64,000 nucleotides of DNA from positions 1,984,001 through 2,048,000 of the forward strand of contig OZ240684.1 of the NCBI GenBank assembly GCA_965199175.1, read 5' to 3'. The notes under the pieces are model-generated. The model saw nothing but the letters and a program-made list of their open reading frames with translations, ran no database searches and was not told the origin of the DNA. The first letter of the stretch is position 1; every line of letters begins with the position of its first letter. The position numbers and the translations under genes are program-made. Source of the DNA: G963923945 sp965199175 (lineage in GTDB: Bacteria; Pseudomonadota; Alphaproteobacteria; G963923945). Below are positions 27,757 to 36,423 of the stretch, piece by piece.

Positions 27757-28725
27757 TCAACTGGTCACGGTGTCTTTGTGGCTGGTGAGTTCTAAGAAAA
27801 TATCTTCAAGATCTGCTTCATCGGTATGCACATCCAGAATCCCGTACCCTTCTTTCTGCACAGCATCCATGATGGTCTTAAAATCGGTTTTTTGTGGATT
27901 ATAACGAATGGATAAAGAATGTTCTCCGGCCACTTGAGCAACCAGAGAACCAAAATGAACCGGGCCGCTGACAGGACGGTCAACCGACAAGGTGAGTTCC
28001 TTTTGACTGATTCGTTGCAAAAGGAGGTTTTTTTCCTCACACGCCACCAGACGCCCCTGGTCAATGATGGCGATATGATCACAGAGTTCCTGAGCTTCTT
28101 CTAAATAATGGGTCGTGAGGAGAATGGTAATTCCCCGGTCATTCAAAGCCCGTACATTGGTCCAGAGCTGGCGCCGCAGATCAACATCGACTCCGGCGGT
28201 GGGCTCATCAAGGACCAAAATCGGCGGATCATGAATCATCGCCTTGGCCACCATCAGCCGCCGCCGCATTCCCCCGGATAAATGACGCGCATAGGCCGTT
28301 GCCTTATCCCCCAGACCAACCAGATCAAGAATGCGCAAAGAACGTTCCTGATCACGGGCCAAACCATACAGCCCAGCCTGCATATCCAGCAATTCCAACG
28401 GCGTAAAATAGGGGTCAATATTCAATTCCTGAGGAACCACGCCAATCACCGCCCGGGCATTGCGGGAATCGCGGTCGATATCAATCCCCCAGACCTCGAC
28501 AGTCCCGGAAGTCTTGAAAACCAACCCGGCCAGAATGTTAATCAGAGTGGACTTTCCGGCCCCGTTTGGACCCAACAACCCGAAAATCGACCCGCACGGA
28601 ATTCCAAGGTCAATATGATCCAATGCCAATGACTGATTGTTCCTGGTCTGGTATATTTTGGTCAGCTGCCGGGCGGAAACCGCCCATTGAGGTGTTTGAA
28701 CAGCAAAAGCGTGCGGTTTGGTCAT
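27757..28725 (-). CDS. ABC transporter ATP-binding protein
   Basis: ATPase component of a DrrA/CcmA-like ABC transporter. Walker A is GLLGPNGAGKST, the signature is RHLSGGMRRRLMVAKA, Walker B is PPILVLDEPTAGVD, and the switch His lies in LLTTHYLEEAQELCDHI. A C-terminal extension of about 90 residues (after GRLVACEEKN) resembles that of multidrug-type ATPases. No permease gene is adjacent on this strand, so its partner must be elsewhere. The ATG at 28725 gives 322 residues; the frame extends to 28788 without conserved sequence. Confidence 0.9.
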   Translation of the reverse strand: MTKPHAFAVQTPQWAVSARQLTKIYQTRNNQSLALDHIDLGIPCGSIFGLLGPNGAGKSTLINILAGLVFKTSGTVEVWGIDIDRDSRNARAVIGVVPQELNIDPYFTPLELLDMQAGLYGLARDQERSLRILDLVGLGDKATAYARHLSGGMRRRLMVAKAMIHDPPILVLDEPTAGVDVDLRRQLWTNVRALNDRGITILLTTHYLEEAQELCDHIAIIDQGRLVACEEKNLLLQRISQKELTLSVDRPVSGPVHFGSLVAQVAGEHSLSIRYNPQKTDFKTIMDAVQKEGYGILDVHTDEADLEDIFLELTSHKDTVTS

Positions 28726-28788
28726 GGGGTCTGATTTTGTCACGGATGGGGATAAAAATCGATGAGTATAAAAGCAGAAAAAGAACAA

Positions 28789-28855
28789 GATAACGCATTA
28801 AGAAGATAACGCATTAAGTAAGGTAATGTATTAAGACGCATCAAGATGATACATA
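28789..28855. repeat. Local tandem repeat upstream of the ABC ATPase gene
   Basis: GATAACGCATTAAGA is repeated about twice and followed by decayed versions (GGTAATGTATTAAGA, CGCATCAAGA). No gene is seen in 28790-29040. Confidence 0.75.
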
Positions 28856-29041
28856 GAAATGATATATAGAATTGAGTAGCCGGATACAGTCACTCAATCT
28901 CAGTCATGAACTTAACCTCAGTCATGAACTCAATAGATTTCACTTTCACCGGTTTACCGGCTTATAAAATCCATGCCGGATATTTTACCATATGCCAACC
29001 TGATCGCGAAGGAGCATGGCCGACAGTCGCCATGAAAACCC

Positions 29042-29227
29042 ATGACCAATACCGATACCGTCATCGTTGAGGAACCCCGTATTTATTGCGAAGGAGGCCC
29101 CAGCCCGTCTTTAGGTCATCCGCGTATTTATCTGAATATAGGCACCGATAGTGAGAAAAATACCAAGGCTGTTTGCCCTTATTGTGGCCGTGTTTTCCGC
29201 TTGTCTAAAACGGCTCAACCGTCTTAA
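29042..29227 (+). CDS. Small zinc-finger protein (zf-CHCC, NDUFS6-like)
   Basis: 61-residue protein matching the CHCC zinc-finger family related to the NDUFS6 subunit of complex I. Conserved Cys, His and the pair in VCPYCGRVF bind zinc; the segment CEGGPSPSLGHPRIYLNI is the family hallmark. In alphaproteobacteria such short genes are common and may act in complex I assembly; that role is known from homologues, not shown here. It stands alone, with a repeat-rich gap before polA. Confidence 0.88.
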   Translation: MTNTDTVIVEEPRIYCEGGPSPSLGHPRIYLNIGTDSEKNTKAVCPYCGRVFRLSKTAQPS

Positions 29228-29322
29228 TGAGTCGGGATATAATAAAAAACATCATCCGGGAAAGAAACCCCGCCAGGGTCAGATTGAACCCATTAAGACA
29301 ATCACGGCCACAAAAATACGTT

Positions 29323-29362
29323 CATCTGTTAAAAAAACATCTGTTAAAAAACACCTCCGTCA
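29323..29362. repeat. Local repeat upstream of polA
   Basis: CATCTGTTAAAAAAA occurs twice followed by AACACCTCCG. It lies in the roughly 250-base gap between the zinc-finger gene and polA, where no other gene is seen. Confidence 0.65.
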
Positions 29363-29474
29363 AAGAAGAATCATCAAAGAACTTCTACCACAGTTCCGGC
29401 GTATCACGGGAAAAATCCCATATGAAAAATATGGCAAACGCCGCGAAACAAAAGTGTCCTGAAATAAAAACATC

Positions 29475-32453
29475 ATGAAACATCTCGTTCTGATTGACGG
29501 ATCGGGCTATATTTTCCGGGCTTTTTATGCCTTGCCGCCGATGACCCGGGCCGATGGGACCCCGGTTAATGCTGTTTATGGCTTTACGAATATGCTGCTC
29601 AAACAGTCTGAGACCATACGTCCCGATGGGGATCATGGTCTGGCAGTGGTTTTTGATGCAGCACGGCGGACATTCCGCAATGACATATATCCTGATTATA
29701 AAGCCAACCGGTCTGAACCGCCCGAAGATCTGATCCCCCAATTTTCTCTGATCAAAGACGTACCTGCGGCTTTTAATCTTCCCAGCCTGGAAAAGGAGGG
29801 GTTTGAGGCCGATGATTTAATCGCAACCTATACCCGCCTGGCCCGGGCAGATGGTATCAGCGTGACTGTGATCTCTTCGGATAAAGACCTGATGCAGCTG
29901 GTCGGGGAAGGTGTGAAAATGTACGACCCGGTCAAGAACCGGGTCATTGGCCGAGAAGATGTCAGGGACAAATTTGGTGTGGATCCGGAACAGGTGGTTG
30001 ATGTTCAGGCCCTGGCTGGTGATGCCAGCGATAATGTCCCTGGGGTGCCGGGAATCGGTCCAAAGACGGCTGCTCAACTCATCAATCAGTTCGGGACGTT
30101 AGACGCCTTGCTGGAACGGGCCAGCGAAATCAAACAACCCAGGCGGCGGCAACATTTAATTGAGTATGCCGACCAGGCCCGCTTATCGCGGGAATTGGTC
30201 CGCCTGCGTACCGATGCCCCGACACCGGTGCTGCTGGAAACACTGACCATGCGTTCTCCTGATCCTTCTCAGCTGCTGGCTTTTCTTGATGCCCAGGGAT
30301 TTAAAACCATCGCAAGCCGTGTACGTGGTTTTTACGGGGATCGATTGTGTGGAGATCATGCGTCCTCTTCCCCGTTATCACCCAATCAGCCCCAGACAGA
30401 AAAATCCGGTCATCAGGAATCCAATGACCAAAAATCCGGTGATCAAAAATCTGACAACCAGGAGCCTTCATTTCTGTTTCCAGACAGCGATCCGGCAACC
30501 GATCATCGCCCGGTCAAGGCTGGTGACGTCACCGCCAGCCCGCCTAAAGCAGCCTTTATAACCAGACCACAAGAGACCCGATACAGCCTGGTTACCAATA
30601 CAGCAGATTTAGAAGCCTGGATCAGAGAAATACAATCAGCCGGTCAGGTGGCGATTGATACTGAAACCACCGGGCTGGATGCCATGCAAGCCGATTTGGT
30701 GGGAATCTCCCTAAGCATCAGGGCCGGGACAGCCTGCTACATTCCGTTGGCTCATCACGCCATGAGCAACCAAAAATCTTTGGTATTGGATGATCAAAAG
30801 CAAGGCAATAAGGAACCGGCAGCCATTGAGAATACCCCTCAGATTGCGCTGGCCGATGCGCTTGCTCTGCTCAAACCGTTATTGAGTGATCCGACAATTC
30901 TGAAAATCGGTCATAATCTGAAATATGACATGCTGATATTGGCCCGTTACGGCATCAATATGGTGTCGGTCAGCGACAGTATGGTGTTGTCTTATGTTCT
31001 GGATGCCGGACAACACGGGCATGGCCTTGATGAACTGGCGCAAATCTGGCTCGACTACCGGACAATCAAATACAGTGATGTTGTGGGAGTTGGAAAATCA
31101 AAGCTGAGATTCGACCAGGTCCCGGCAACAGCAGCCTGTGATTATGCAGCCGAAGATGCTGATATCAGTCTGCGATTGCATGCCGCCTTGAAGCCACGTT
31201 TGGTGATTGAAGGGGTCAACCGGGTCTATGAAACTTTAGAGCGTCCGCTCATTCCGGTATTGGTTGCGATGGAACGGGTTGGTGTGAAGGTCGATTCGTC
31301 GGCTTTGGCCGCTTTATCTGAAGATTTTTCCCGCCGGCTCAAAGGGTTGTCCGCAGAAATTTATCAATTAGCAGGGCGGGAATTCACCATTGCCTCCCCC
31401 AAGCAGCTGGGGGATCTTTTGTTCGGGGATATGGGTCTGCCCGGTGGCAAAAAGGGGAAGAGCGGTGCCTATGCGACCGGTGCCCGTATATTGGAAAATC
31501 TGGCCGCTGAGGGCCATGAATTACCGGCTAAGGTTCTGAACTGGCGACAATTAGCAAAACTCAAAAGCACCTATGCGGATGCTTTGGTTCAGGCTATTCA
31601 CCCGCAAACCAGGCGCGTACATACCTCTTTTGGTATGGCGAGTGCCGCGACCGGCCGTTTGTCTTCTAACGCGCCCAATCTCCAGAATATTCCGGCGCGT
31701 GATCCCGAAGGGCTGAGAATTCGCCGTGCTTTTGTTGCCGAATCAGGACATGTTTTGCTTTCGGTGGATTATTCGCAAATCGAATTGCGCCTTTTAGCCC
31801 ATGTGGCTGATATCCCCACTCTCAAACAGGCTTTTCACGATGGCCAGGATATCCATGCCATGACCGCATCACGTATTTTTGATGTGCCGGTTAGCGATAT
31901 GTCTCCATTGCTCCGCAGACGGGCCAAAGCAATCAATTTCGGAATCATTTATGGAATTTCGGCTTTTGGTCTCGCCCGCCAGCTCACTATTCCCCGTGAT
32001 GAAGCCAGCCAGGTGATTGAGGCCTATTTTAACCAATTCCCCGGTATCCGCACCTATATGGAGGCGATGAAACAGTTTTGTCGCCGGCATGGCTATGTCC
32101 GGACTCTCTTCGGGCGTAAAATATCGGTACCGGAAATCAATGATAAGAATCCGGCCCGGCGGGGGTTTGCCGAACGAGCCGCCATCAATGCGCCCCTGCA
32201 AGGGGCCGCAGCAGATATCATCAAGCGAGCCATGATTCGTCTTCATCGCCACCTGCCGTACCATTTTCCCCAAACCCGGATGCTGTTGCAAGTGCATGAC
32301 GAGCTGGTTTTTGAAGTCCCGCAGACCGAAGTTGAGGAAACATCTGCTTTTATCAGAAAAGTGATGGAGGATGCCGCCCAGCCAGTGGTTAATTTATCTG
32401 TGCCTTTGATTGCTGAGGCCGGATGGGCCGAAAACTGGGCTGCGGCCCATTAA
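29475..32453 (+). CDS. polA: DNA polymerase I
   Basis: Repairs DNA and removes Okazaki primers. Domains: 5'-3' exonuclease (VLIDGSGYIFRAFYALPPM to GIGPKTAAQLINQFG, about 1-290), 3'-5' exonuclease with AIDTETTGLDAM (about 390), and polymerase with motif A LSVDYSQIELRLLAH, motif B RRRAKAINFGIIYGISAFGLA and motif C LQVHDELVFEVP. Both exonuclease and polymerase active sites look intact. The linker near 305-340 contains a repeated hydrophilic stretch (NDQKSGDQKSDNQ), a coding counterpart of the local repeats in the gaps. Length 992 residues. Confidence 0.97.
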   Translation: MKHLVLIDGSGYIFRAFYALPPMTRADGTPVNAVYGFTNMLLKQSETIRPDGDHGLAVVFDAARRTFRNDIYPDYKANRSEPPEDLIPQFSLIKDVPAAFNLPSLEKEGFEADDLIATYTRLARADGISVTVISSDKDLMQLVGEGVKMYDPVKNRVIGREDVRDKFGVDPEQVVDVQALAGDASDNVPGVPGIGPKTAAQLINQFGTLDALLERASEIKQPRRRQHLIEYADQARLSRELVRLRTDAPTPVLLETLTMRSPDPSQLLAFLDAQGFKTIASRVRGFYGDRLCGDHASSSPLSPNQPQTEKSGHQESNDQKSGDQKSDNQEPSFLFPDSDPATDHRPVKAGDVTASPPKAAFITRPQETRYSLVTNTADLEAWIREIQSAGQVAIDTETTGLDAMQADLVGISLSIRAGTACYIPLAHHAMSNQKSLVLDDQKQGNKEPAAIENTPQIALADALALLKPLLSDPTILKIGHNLKYDMLILARYGINMVSVSDSMVLSYVLDAGQHGHGLDELAQIWLDYRTIKYSDVVGVGKSKLRFDQVPATAACDYAAEDADISLRLHAALKPRLVIEGVNRVYETLERPLIPVLVAMERVGVKVDSSALAALSEDFSRRLKGLSAEIYQLAGREFTIASPKQLGDLLFGDMGLPGGKKGKSGAYATGARILENLAAEGHELPAKVLNWRQLAKLKSTYADALVQAIHPQTRRVHTSFGMASAATGRLSSNAPNLQNIPARDPEGLRIRRAFVAESGHVLLSVDYSQIELRLLAHVADIPTLKQAFHDGQDIHAMTASRIFDVPVSDMSPLLRRRAKAINFGIIYGISAFGLARQLTIPRDEASQVIEAYFNQFPGIRTYMEAMKQFCRRHGYVRTLFGRKISVPEINDKNPARRGFAERAAINAPLQGAAADIIKRAMIRLHRHLPYHFPQTRMLLQVHDELVFEVPQTEVEETSAFIRKVMEDAAQPVVNLSVPLIAEAGWAENWAAAH

Positions 32454-32538
32454 CATTCCGGCTGAAAAAAAATCCCGGCCGAAATGTATCTTTATCCGTT
32501 ACCCTTTATTGGGGGTGCTCTTTCATGTTGGGGAATCT

Positions 32539-33357
32539 CTAAGGGGACATATCACCGATAGATGATGCCGCCAGAGCCTGAGGCGTTTGTGAACCCGCAC
32601 TGCGGATCAATTCGGCCAGGACGAGATAAATACGCGACAAGCTGGCCAGATCAGATAAACGATGGTCCCCATGTTTGATCAGGGTCAATGTGACATCCTG
32701 GCTGTTTAATTGACGTGCCAGATCTAAAGAAAGCTGGGCCGGAACATCGGTATCTTTAAGCCCATGCACCAACCGCACCGGACAATCGAGAGGAATATCC
32801 CCCTCCATGATCAAATTCTCCCGTCCGTCTTCAATCAAATCCCGGGTGATGACATAAGGGGAATCACCATAATCACTGGGAAGTTCAACAGAGCCAACAG
32901 TCTGTAATCTGGATCGTTGATCTTCATCCAGATAAGGCAGAATCAAGGTCTGGGTAAAGTCAGGTGCCGATGCCAGGCCCAGCAAGCCCGCACAGATATC
33001 TGGTCTTTGTAATGCAGCCAAAATCATGATCCATGCCCCCATGCTGGAGCCAACAAAAATCTGTGGACCCTGGCTGCAGGCGTCAATCACCGCTAAGCTA
33101 TCCTCAGTCCAGGAGCTGATTGTGCCATCGCTAAAATTTCCCTGGCTCAGACCATGGCCAGAATAGTCAAAGCGCAAAAAAGCATGACCATTTTTGCGGC
33201 AAAAAGTTTCCAGGCTGGTGGCTTTGGTGCCACTCATATCCGACATAAAGCCGCCCATAAATATAACCCCCGGAGATGTCCCCGGGGTGGCTTCATAGGC
33301 CAGCAATCGCCCGTCCCGTGAAGAAAAGAAATTCGGTTTTGCTTCAGTTTCTTGCAT
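32539..33357 (-). CDS. Alpha/beta hydrolase
   Basis: Cytoplasmic alpha/beta hydrolase of the type related to palmitoyl/acyl-glucuronide esterases (ABHD10-like). The nucleophile elbow is FVGSSMGAWIMI, the oxyanion region is VIFMGGFMSDMSGTKA, and a C-terminal Asp/His pair is in LVHGLKDTDVP and IKHGDHRLS. No signal peptide is seen. Length 272 residues. It is a single gene facing polA tail to tail; the substrate cannot be read from the sequence. Confidence 0.85.
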   Translation of the reverse strand: MQETEAKPNFFSSRDGRLLAYEATPGTSPGVIFMGGFMSDMSGTKATSLETFCRKNGHAFLRFDYSGHGLSQGNFSDGTISSWTEDSLAVIDACSQGPQIFVGSSMGAWIMILAALQRPDICAGLLGLASAPDFTQTLILPYLDEDQRSRLQTVGSVELPSDYGDSPYVITRDLIEDGRENLIMEGDIPLDCPVRLVHGLKDTDVPAQLSLDLARQLNSQDVTLTLIKHGDHRLSDLASLSRIYLVLAELIRSAGSQTPQALAASSIGDMSP

Positions 33358-33359
33358 AT

Positions 33360-33790
33360 TCAGAACCGTTTTTGGTCAGGGTTTAATATTTTCAGTCACA
33401 TTTTTGATTATGCCGTGACCAGATTATGGTGCAATAATCAGTTTTGGTTTTTATGATTCTGATTATTTTCAGGTTATTTTCAGGTTGTTTTCAGTCATAT
33501 GAGGTCGTTGAAACAGGCATGCTCTTAAAAAAAGCATGCTTTCCGGGAAACAGTTGAGAACAACCGATAACAGGCAGTAAGCTGAGTAGCACGCTCGTCA
33601 AACAGCGTAGAAGAGAGTCTTCCCCTTGTGTTTTTCTTAAAAAGCCCCTTAATTTTGGGGTTGTTTATCTGAGAAAACCGGGTATTTCAAACACCGGGTC
33701 GATTCCCCGGGTTCAGGTGATGAGAGCCACCAATCCACCCTTTATGCCGATCATGCACTTTAGTATCTTTTTTGTTTAGCTGAGCCACTA
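33360..33790. other. Gene-free stretch between hydrolase and glycosyltransferase
   Basis: Contains a short inverted repeat built on GCATGC (about 33519-33544), TTTTCAGGTT direct repeats near 33466-33495, and a weak CCCC/GGGG hairpin near 33643. No gene is seen. Confidence 0.5.
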
Positions 33791-33792
33791 TC

Positions 33793-34977
33793 ATGACAGC
33801 ACGATCACATCGACGAAAACGCAAAAAGCTCCCCGCTGTTTTGCAGGTTCTTCCGGCCCTGGAAACCGATGGTGGCGGTGTCGAGCGTGGGACAGTTGAT
33901 GTTGCTTTGGCTTTGCAAAAAGCCGGGTATTCCTCAATGGTGGCTTCGGCAGGTGGAGGGATGACTCATGAATTGACCCGGGCCGGAATTGAGCATTTCA
34001 CAATGCCCCTCGACAGTAAGAATCCCTTGGTTATGATCCGTAATATTGGTCGTCTGGGAGAACTTGTTCAGACACATGATATTGATATCATCCATGCCCG
34101 GAGCCGGGCCCCGGCATGGAGTGCCTATCGGGCCGCTGCAGCCAATGACGTTGGGTTTGTCACCACTGTTCACGCAGCATATTCCGGGGCAGCCAATTTT
34201 TTGAAAAATCGTTATAACCGGGTCATGACCCGTGGGGACCGGGTCATCGCTGTATCCCGTTTTATCGCCGAACATACTTCCCGGTATTACAAGCTGTCGC
34301 CTGATCGCATTTCAGTCATTCACCGGGGTGTTGATACGGATATTTTTGATCCTGCTAAAGTAAGCCATCGCCGGACAATCCAGTTAGCTGAAAAATGGCG
34401 ACTGACTGAACGCGGTCCGATCATCATGTTGCCGGGTCGCCTCACCCGTTCGAAAGGCCAGGAGCTGATGATTAAGGCATTGGCTCATCTGGGCCGTAAG
34501 GATATTGCCTGTATCTTGGTGGGATCAGACCAGGGTCGTACGCGTTACCGGAACCGTCTGGAAAATATGGTCAACCATATGGGGTTATCGTCAATCGTCC
34601 ATTTTGCTGGTCATTGTGCTGATATGCCGGCTGCTTATATGTTGGCTGATGTTGTGGTCTGTGCCTCGATGCGTCCGGAAGGTTTCGGCCGCGTGGTGGC
34701 AGAAGCTCAGGCTCTTGGCAAGCCGGTTTTGGTGAGTGATCATGGGGGTGCCCGTGAGGCAATCCGGCGTTCCCGCACCGGTTGGCTCTTCCCGCCGGGA
34801 GACTGGAAAGCCCTGGCGGAGATGTTGGAAAAAGCCCTGTCTTTGACCACCCAGCAGCGTCTGTCTCTCTCAGAACTGGCTGTGGGCTATATACAGAGAA
34901 ATTTTACCAATAAAAAAATGTGTTCCCAAACCCTTGCCTTGTATAAAGAACTGTATGAAAACCGCTCTTCTGGCTGA
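33793..34977 (+). CDS. Glycosyltransferase family 4
   Basis: Retaining GT-B glycosyltransferase, probably adding a sugar to a surface glycan or lipid. The N-terminal domain has VLPALETDGGGVERGTVDVALAL, the C-terminal domain has MLPGRLTRSKGQELMIKAL and the donor-binding region ASMRPEGFGRVVAEAQALGKPVLVSDHGG with the family's E-x7-E arrangement. Length 394 residues. A second glycosyltransferase (family 9) follows after a repeat-filled gap, suggesting joint use in lipopolysaccharide or capsule assembly. Confidence 0.9.
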   Translation: MTARSHRRKRKKLPAVLQVLPALETDGGGVERGTVDVALALQKAGYSSMVASAGGGMTHELTRAGIEHFTMPLDSKNPLVMIRNIGRLGELVQTHDIDIIHARSRAPAWSAYRAAAANDVGFVTTVHAAYSGAANFLKNRYNRVMTRGDRVIAVSRFIAEHTSRYYKLSPDRISVIHRGVDTDIFDPAKVSHRRTIQLAEKWRLTERGPIIMLPGRLTRSKGQELMIKALAHLGRKDIACILVGSDQGRTRYRNRLENMVNHMGLSSIVHFAGHCADMPAAYMLADVVVCASMRPEGFGRVVAEAQALGKPVLVSDHGGAREAIRRSRTGWLFPPGDWKALAEMLEKALSLTTQQRLSLSELAVGYIQRNFTNKKMCSQTLALYKELYENRSSG

Positions 34978-34984
34978 ATGGTAC

Positions 34985-35132
34985 TCTTAAAATACAGAAG
35001 ATATAAAATACAAAGCACTTAAAATACAGAGGATATAAAATATAGAGGATATCAAATACAGAGGGTATAAAATACAAAGAGCGTAAAATAAAAGCACGTA
35101 AAATACAAAGCACATGAAATATAAAGGGTATG
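34985..35132. repeat. Array of about nine imperfect ATAAAATACA-type repeats
   Basis: The gap between the two glycosyltransferase genes is nearly filled with degenerate copies of a unit close to TAAAATACAGAGGATA (15-18 bp). This is the longest of the local repeat tracts. The strand composition is very A-rich; no gene fits here. Confidence 0.85.
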
Positions 35133-35216
35133 GAGAGCGTTGTATTCATGAGTGTCTTTATCTTAATATCCTCAGCCCTTATGTAAGCAGCTGTTCTCAG
35201 ATCTTTGGGTTTCCCC

Positions 35217-36218
35217 ATGCCGGATCAAAAGCGCATATTGGTTATTAAACATGGGGCGCTGGGTGACATTATCAAAGCAACCGGTCTGTTTTTTGCCATT
35301 CGTTGCCACCATCCTGATGCCCATCATATTCTGCTGACGACACCGCCCTTTGTTGAGCTTGCCCGGCAATCGGCATATTTTGATGATATCTGGATTGACC
35401 ATCGTTCTTCTTTGTGGCGTCCGGATCGTTGGGTCCGGTTACGCCACCGCCTGATCAAAGCCGCATTTCATCGGGTGTATGATTTACAAGGTTCACAGCG
35501 CACCGGGCTTTACTTCCGTATGATCCCGGCGTCTGTGCGGCCCGAATGGATGCATGCAACCGCAATTCCGACCTTGTTTGAACCCACTGCTCATGCCTCT
35601 GTTTTCAAGGCTATCCGACCCCAGCTGTTCCGGTTACCAGCGTCTTCGGGTATCGGCGGTTCTGCACTGCCTGATCTTGGTTGGCTGGATGCCCAGACCG
35701 ATGATTTTACACTGCATTTGCCGGACCGGTTATCTCAGACAGCAAAACAGGGCCAAAGCCCCCTGAAATCTGATCAGGGATATGTCTTGCTGATGGCGGG
35801 TTGTTCCCGTCATCGTTCAGTCAAACGCTGGCCGGCAGAATCTTATGGCAGATTGGCCAATGCTCTGGTTTCTCAAGGGGTGTTGCCGGTTCTCATTGGC
35901 ACATACGCAGACCAATCAGCCATTGAGCATATTTGTGATCTGTGCCCGCAAGCCCGTAATCTTTGTGGTTTAACCACAATCGCGCAATTAGCGGCATTGG
36001 CACGTGGTGCGCGCTATGCTGTGGCCAATGACACCGGCCCGGCCCATCTTGCCGCCGTGGTTGGGTGTCCGATTCTGGTGATTTTTTCTGATCAATCTGA
36101 CCCGGTTTTTTCTGCCCCCTGTGGGCCATGCGTCTATGTTATCAAAGACAGGGATCTGGCTGAACTTTCTGCTGAGGAGGTCATGGCTGCTGTGCAATTC
36201 CTGGAACCGGGATCCTGA
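35217..36218 (+). CDS. Glycosyltransferase family 9 (heptosyltransferase-like)
   Basis: Probable ADP-heptose:LPS heptosyltransferase-type enzyme of lipopolysaccharide core synthesis. It begins RILVIKHGALGDIIKATGLFFAIR, the classic GT9 N terminus, and the C-terminal half has MAGCSRHRSVKRWPAESYGRLA and the donor site VANDTGPAHLAAVVGCPILVIFS. Length 333 residues from the ATG at 35217; an upstream in-frame TTG at 35205 is less likely. It follows the family 4 gene. Confidence 0.92.
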   Translation: MPDQKRILVIKHGALGDIIKATGLFFAIRCHHPDAHHILLTTPPFVELARQSAYFDDIWIDHRSSLWRPDRWVRLRHRLIKAAFHRVYDLQGSQRTGLYFRMIPASVRPEWMHATAIPTLFEPTAHASVFKAIRPQLFRLPASSGIGGSALPDLGWLDAQTDDFTLHLPDRLSQTAKQGQSPLKSDQGYVLLMAGCSRHRSVKRWPAESYGRLANALVSQGVLPVLIGTYADQSAIEHICDLCPQARNLCGLTTIAQLAALARGARYAVANDTGPAHLAAVVGCPILVIFSDQSDPVFSAPCGPCVYVIKDRDLAELSAEEVMAAVQFLEPGS

Positions 36219-36423
36219 AACGGAGAAAATGCTCCGGGTATCATGAGAGAACTCTTACTAATTGAAAAAACTATAATGCGGGCAAAAGCCCCTGATGATC
36301 ATGGCCGGAGTTGATACTGGCGCATTGGATTCAATTCATGGTACCCAACCGGTGGATGGTCGGGTTCAACAGCTTGCCCGGATATTATGATGGTATTATT
36401 TTACAGTATGTTACAAGAATCTC

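Noticed and set aside
33519..33545. GCATGC inverted repeat as a terminator
   Set aside because: The stem is short, and only three T follow, so it is not a convincing rho-independent terminator.
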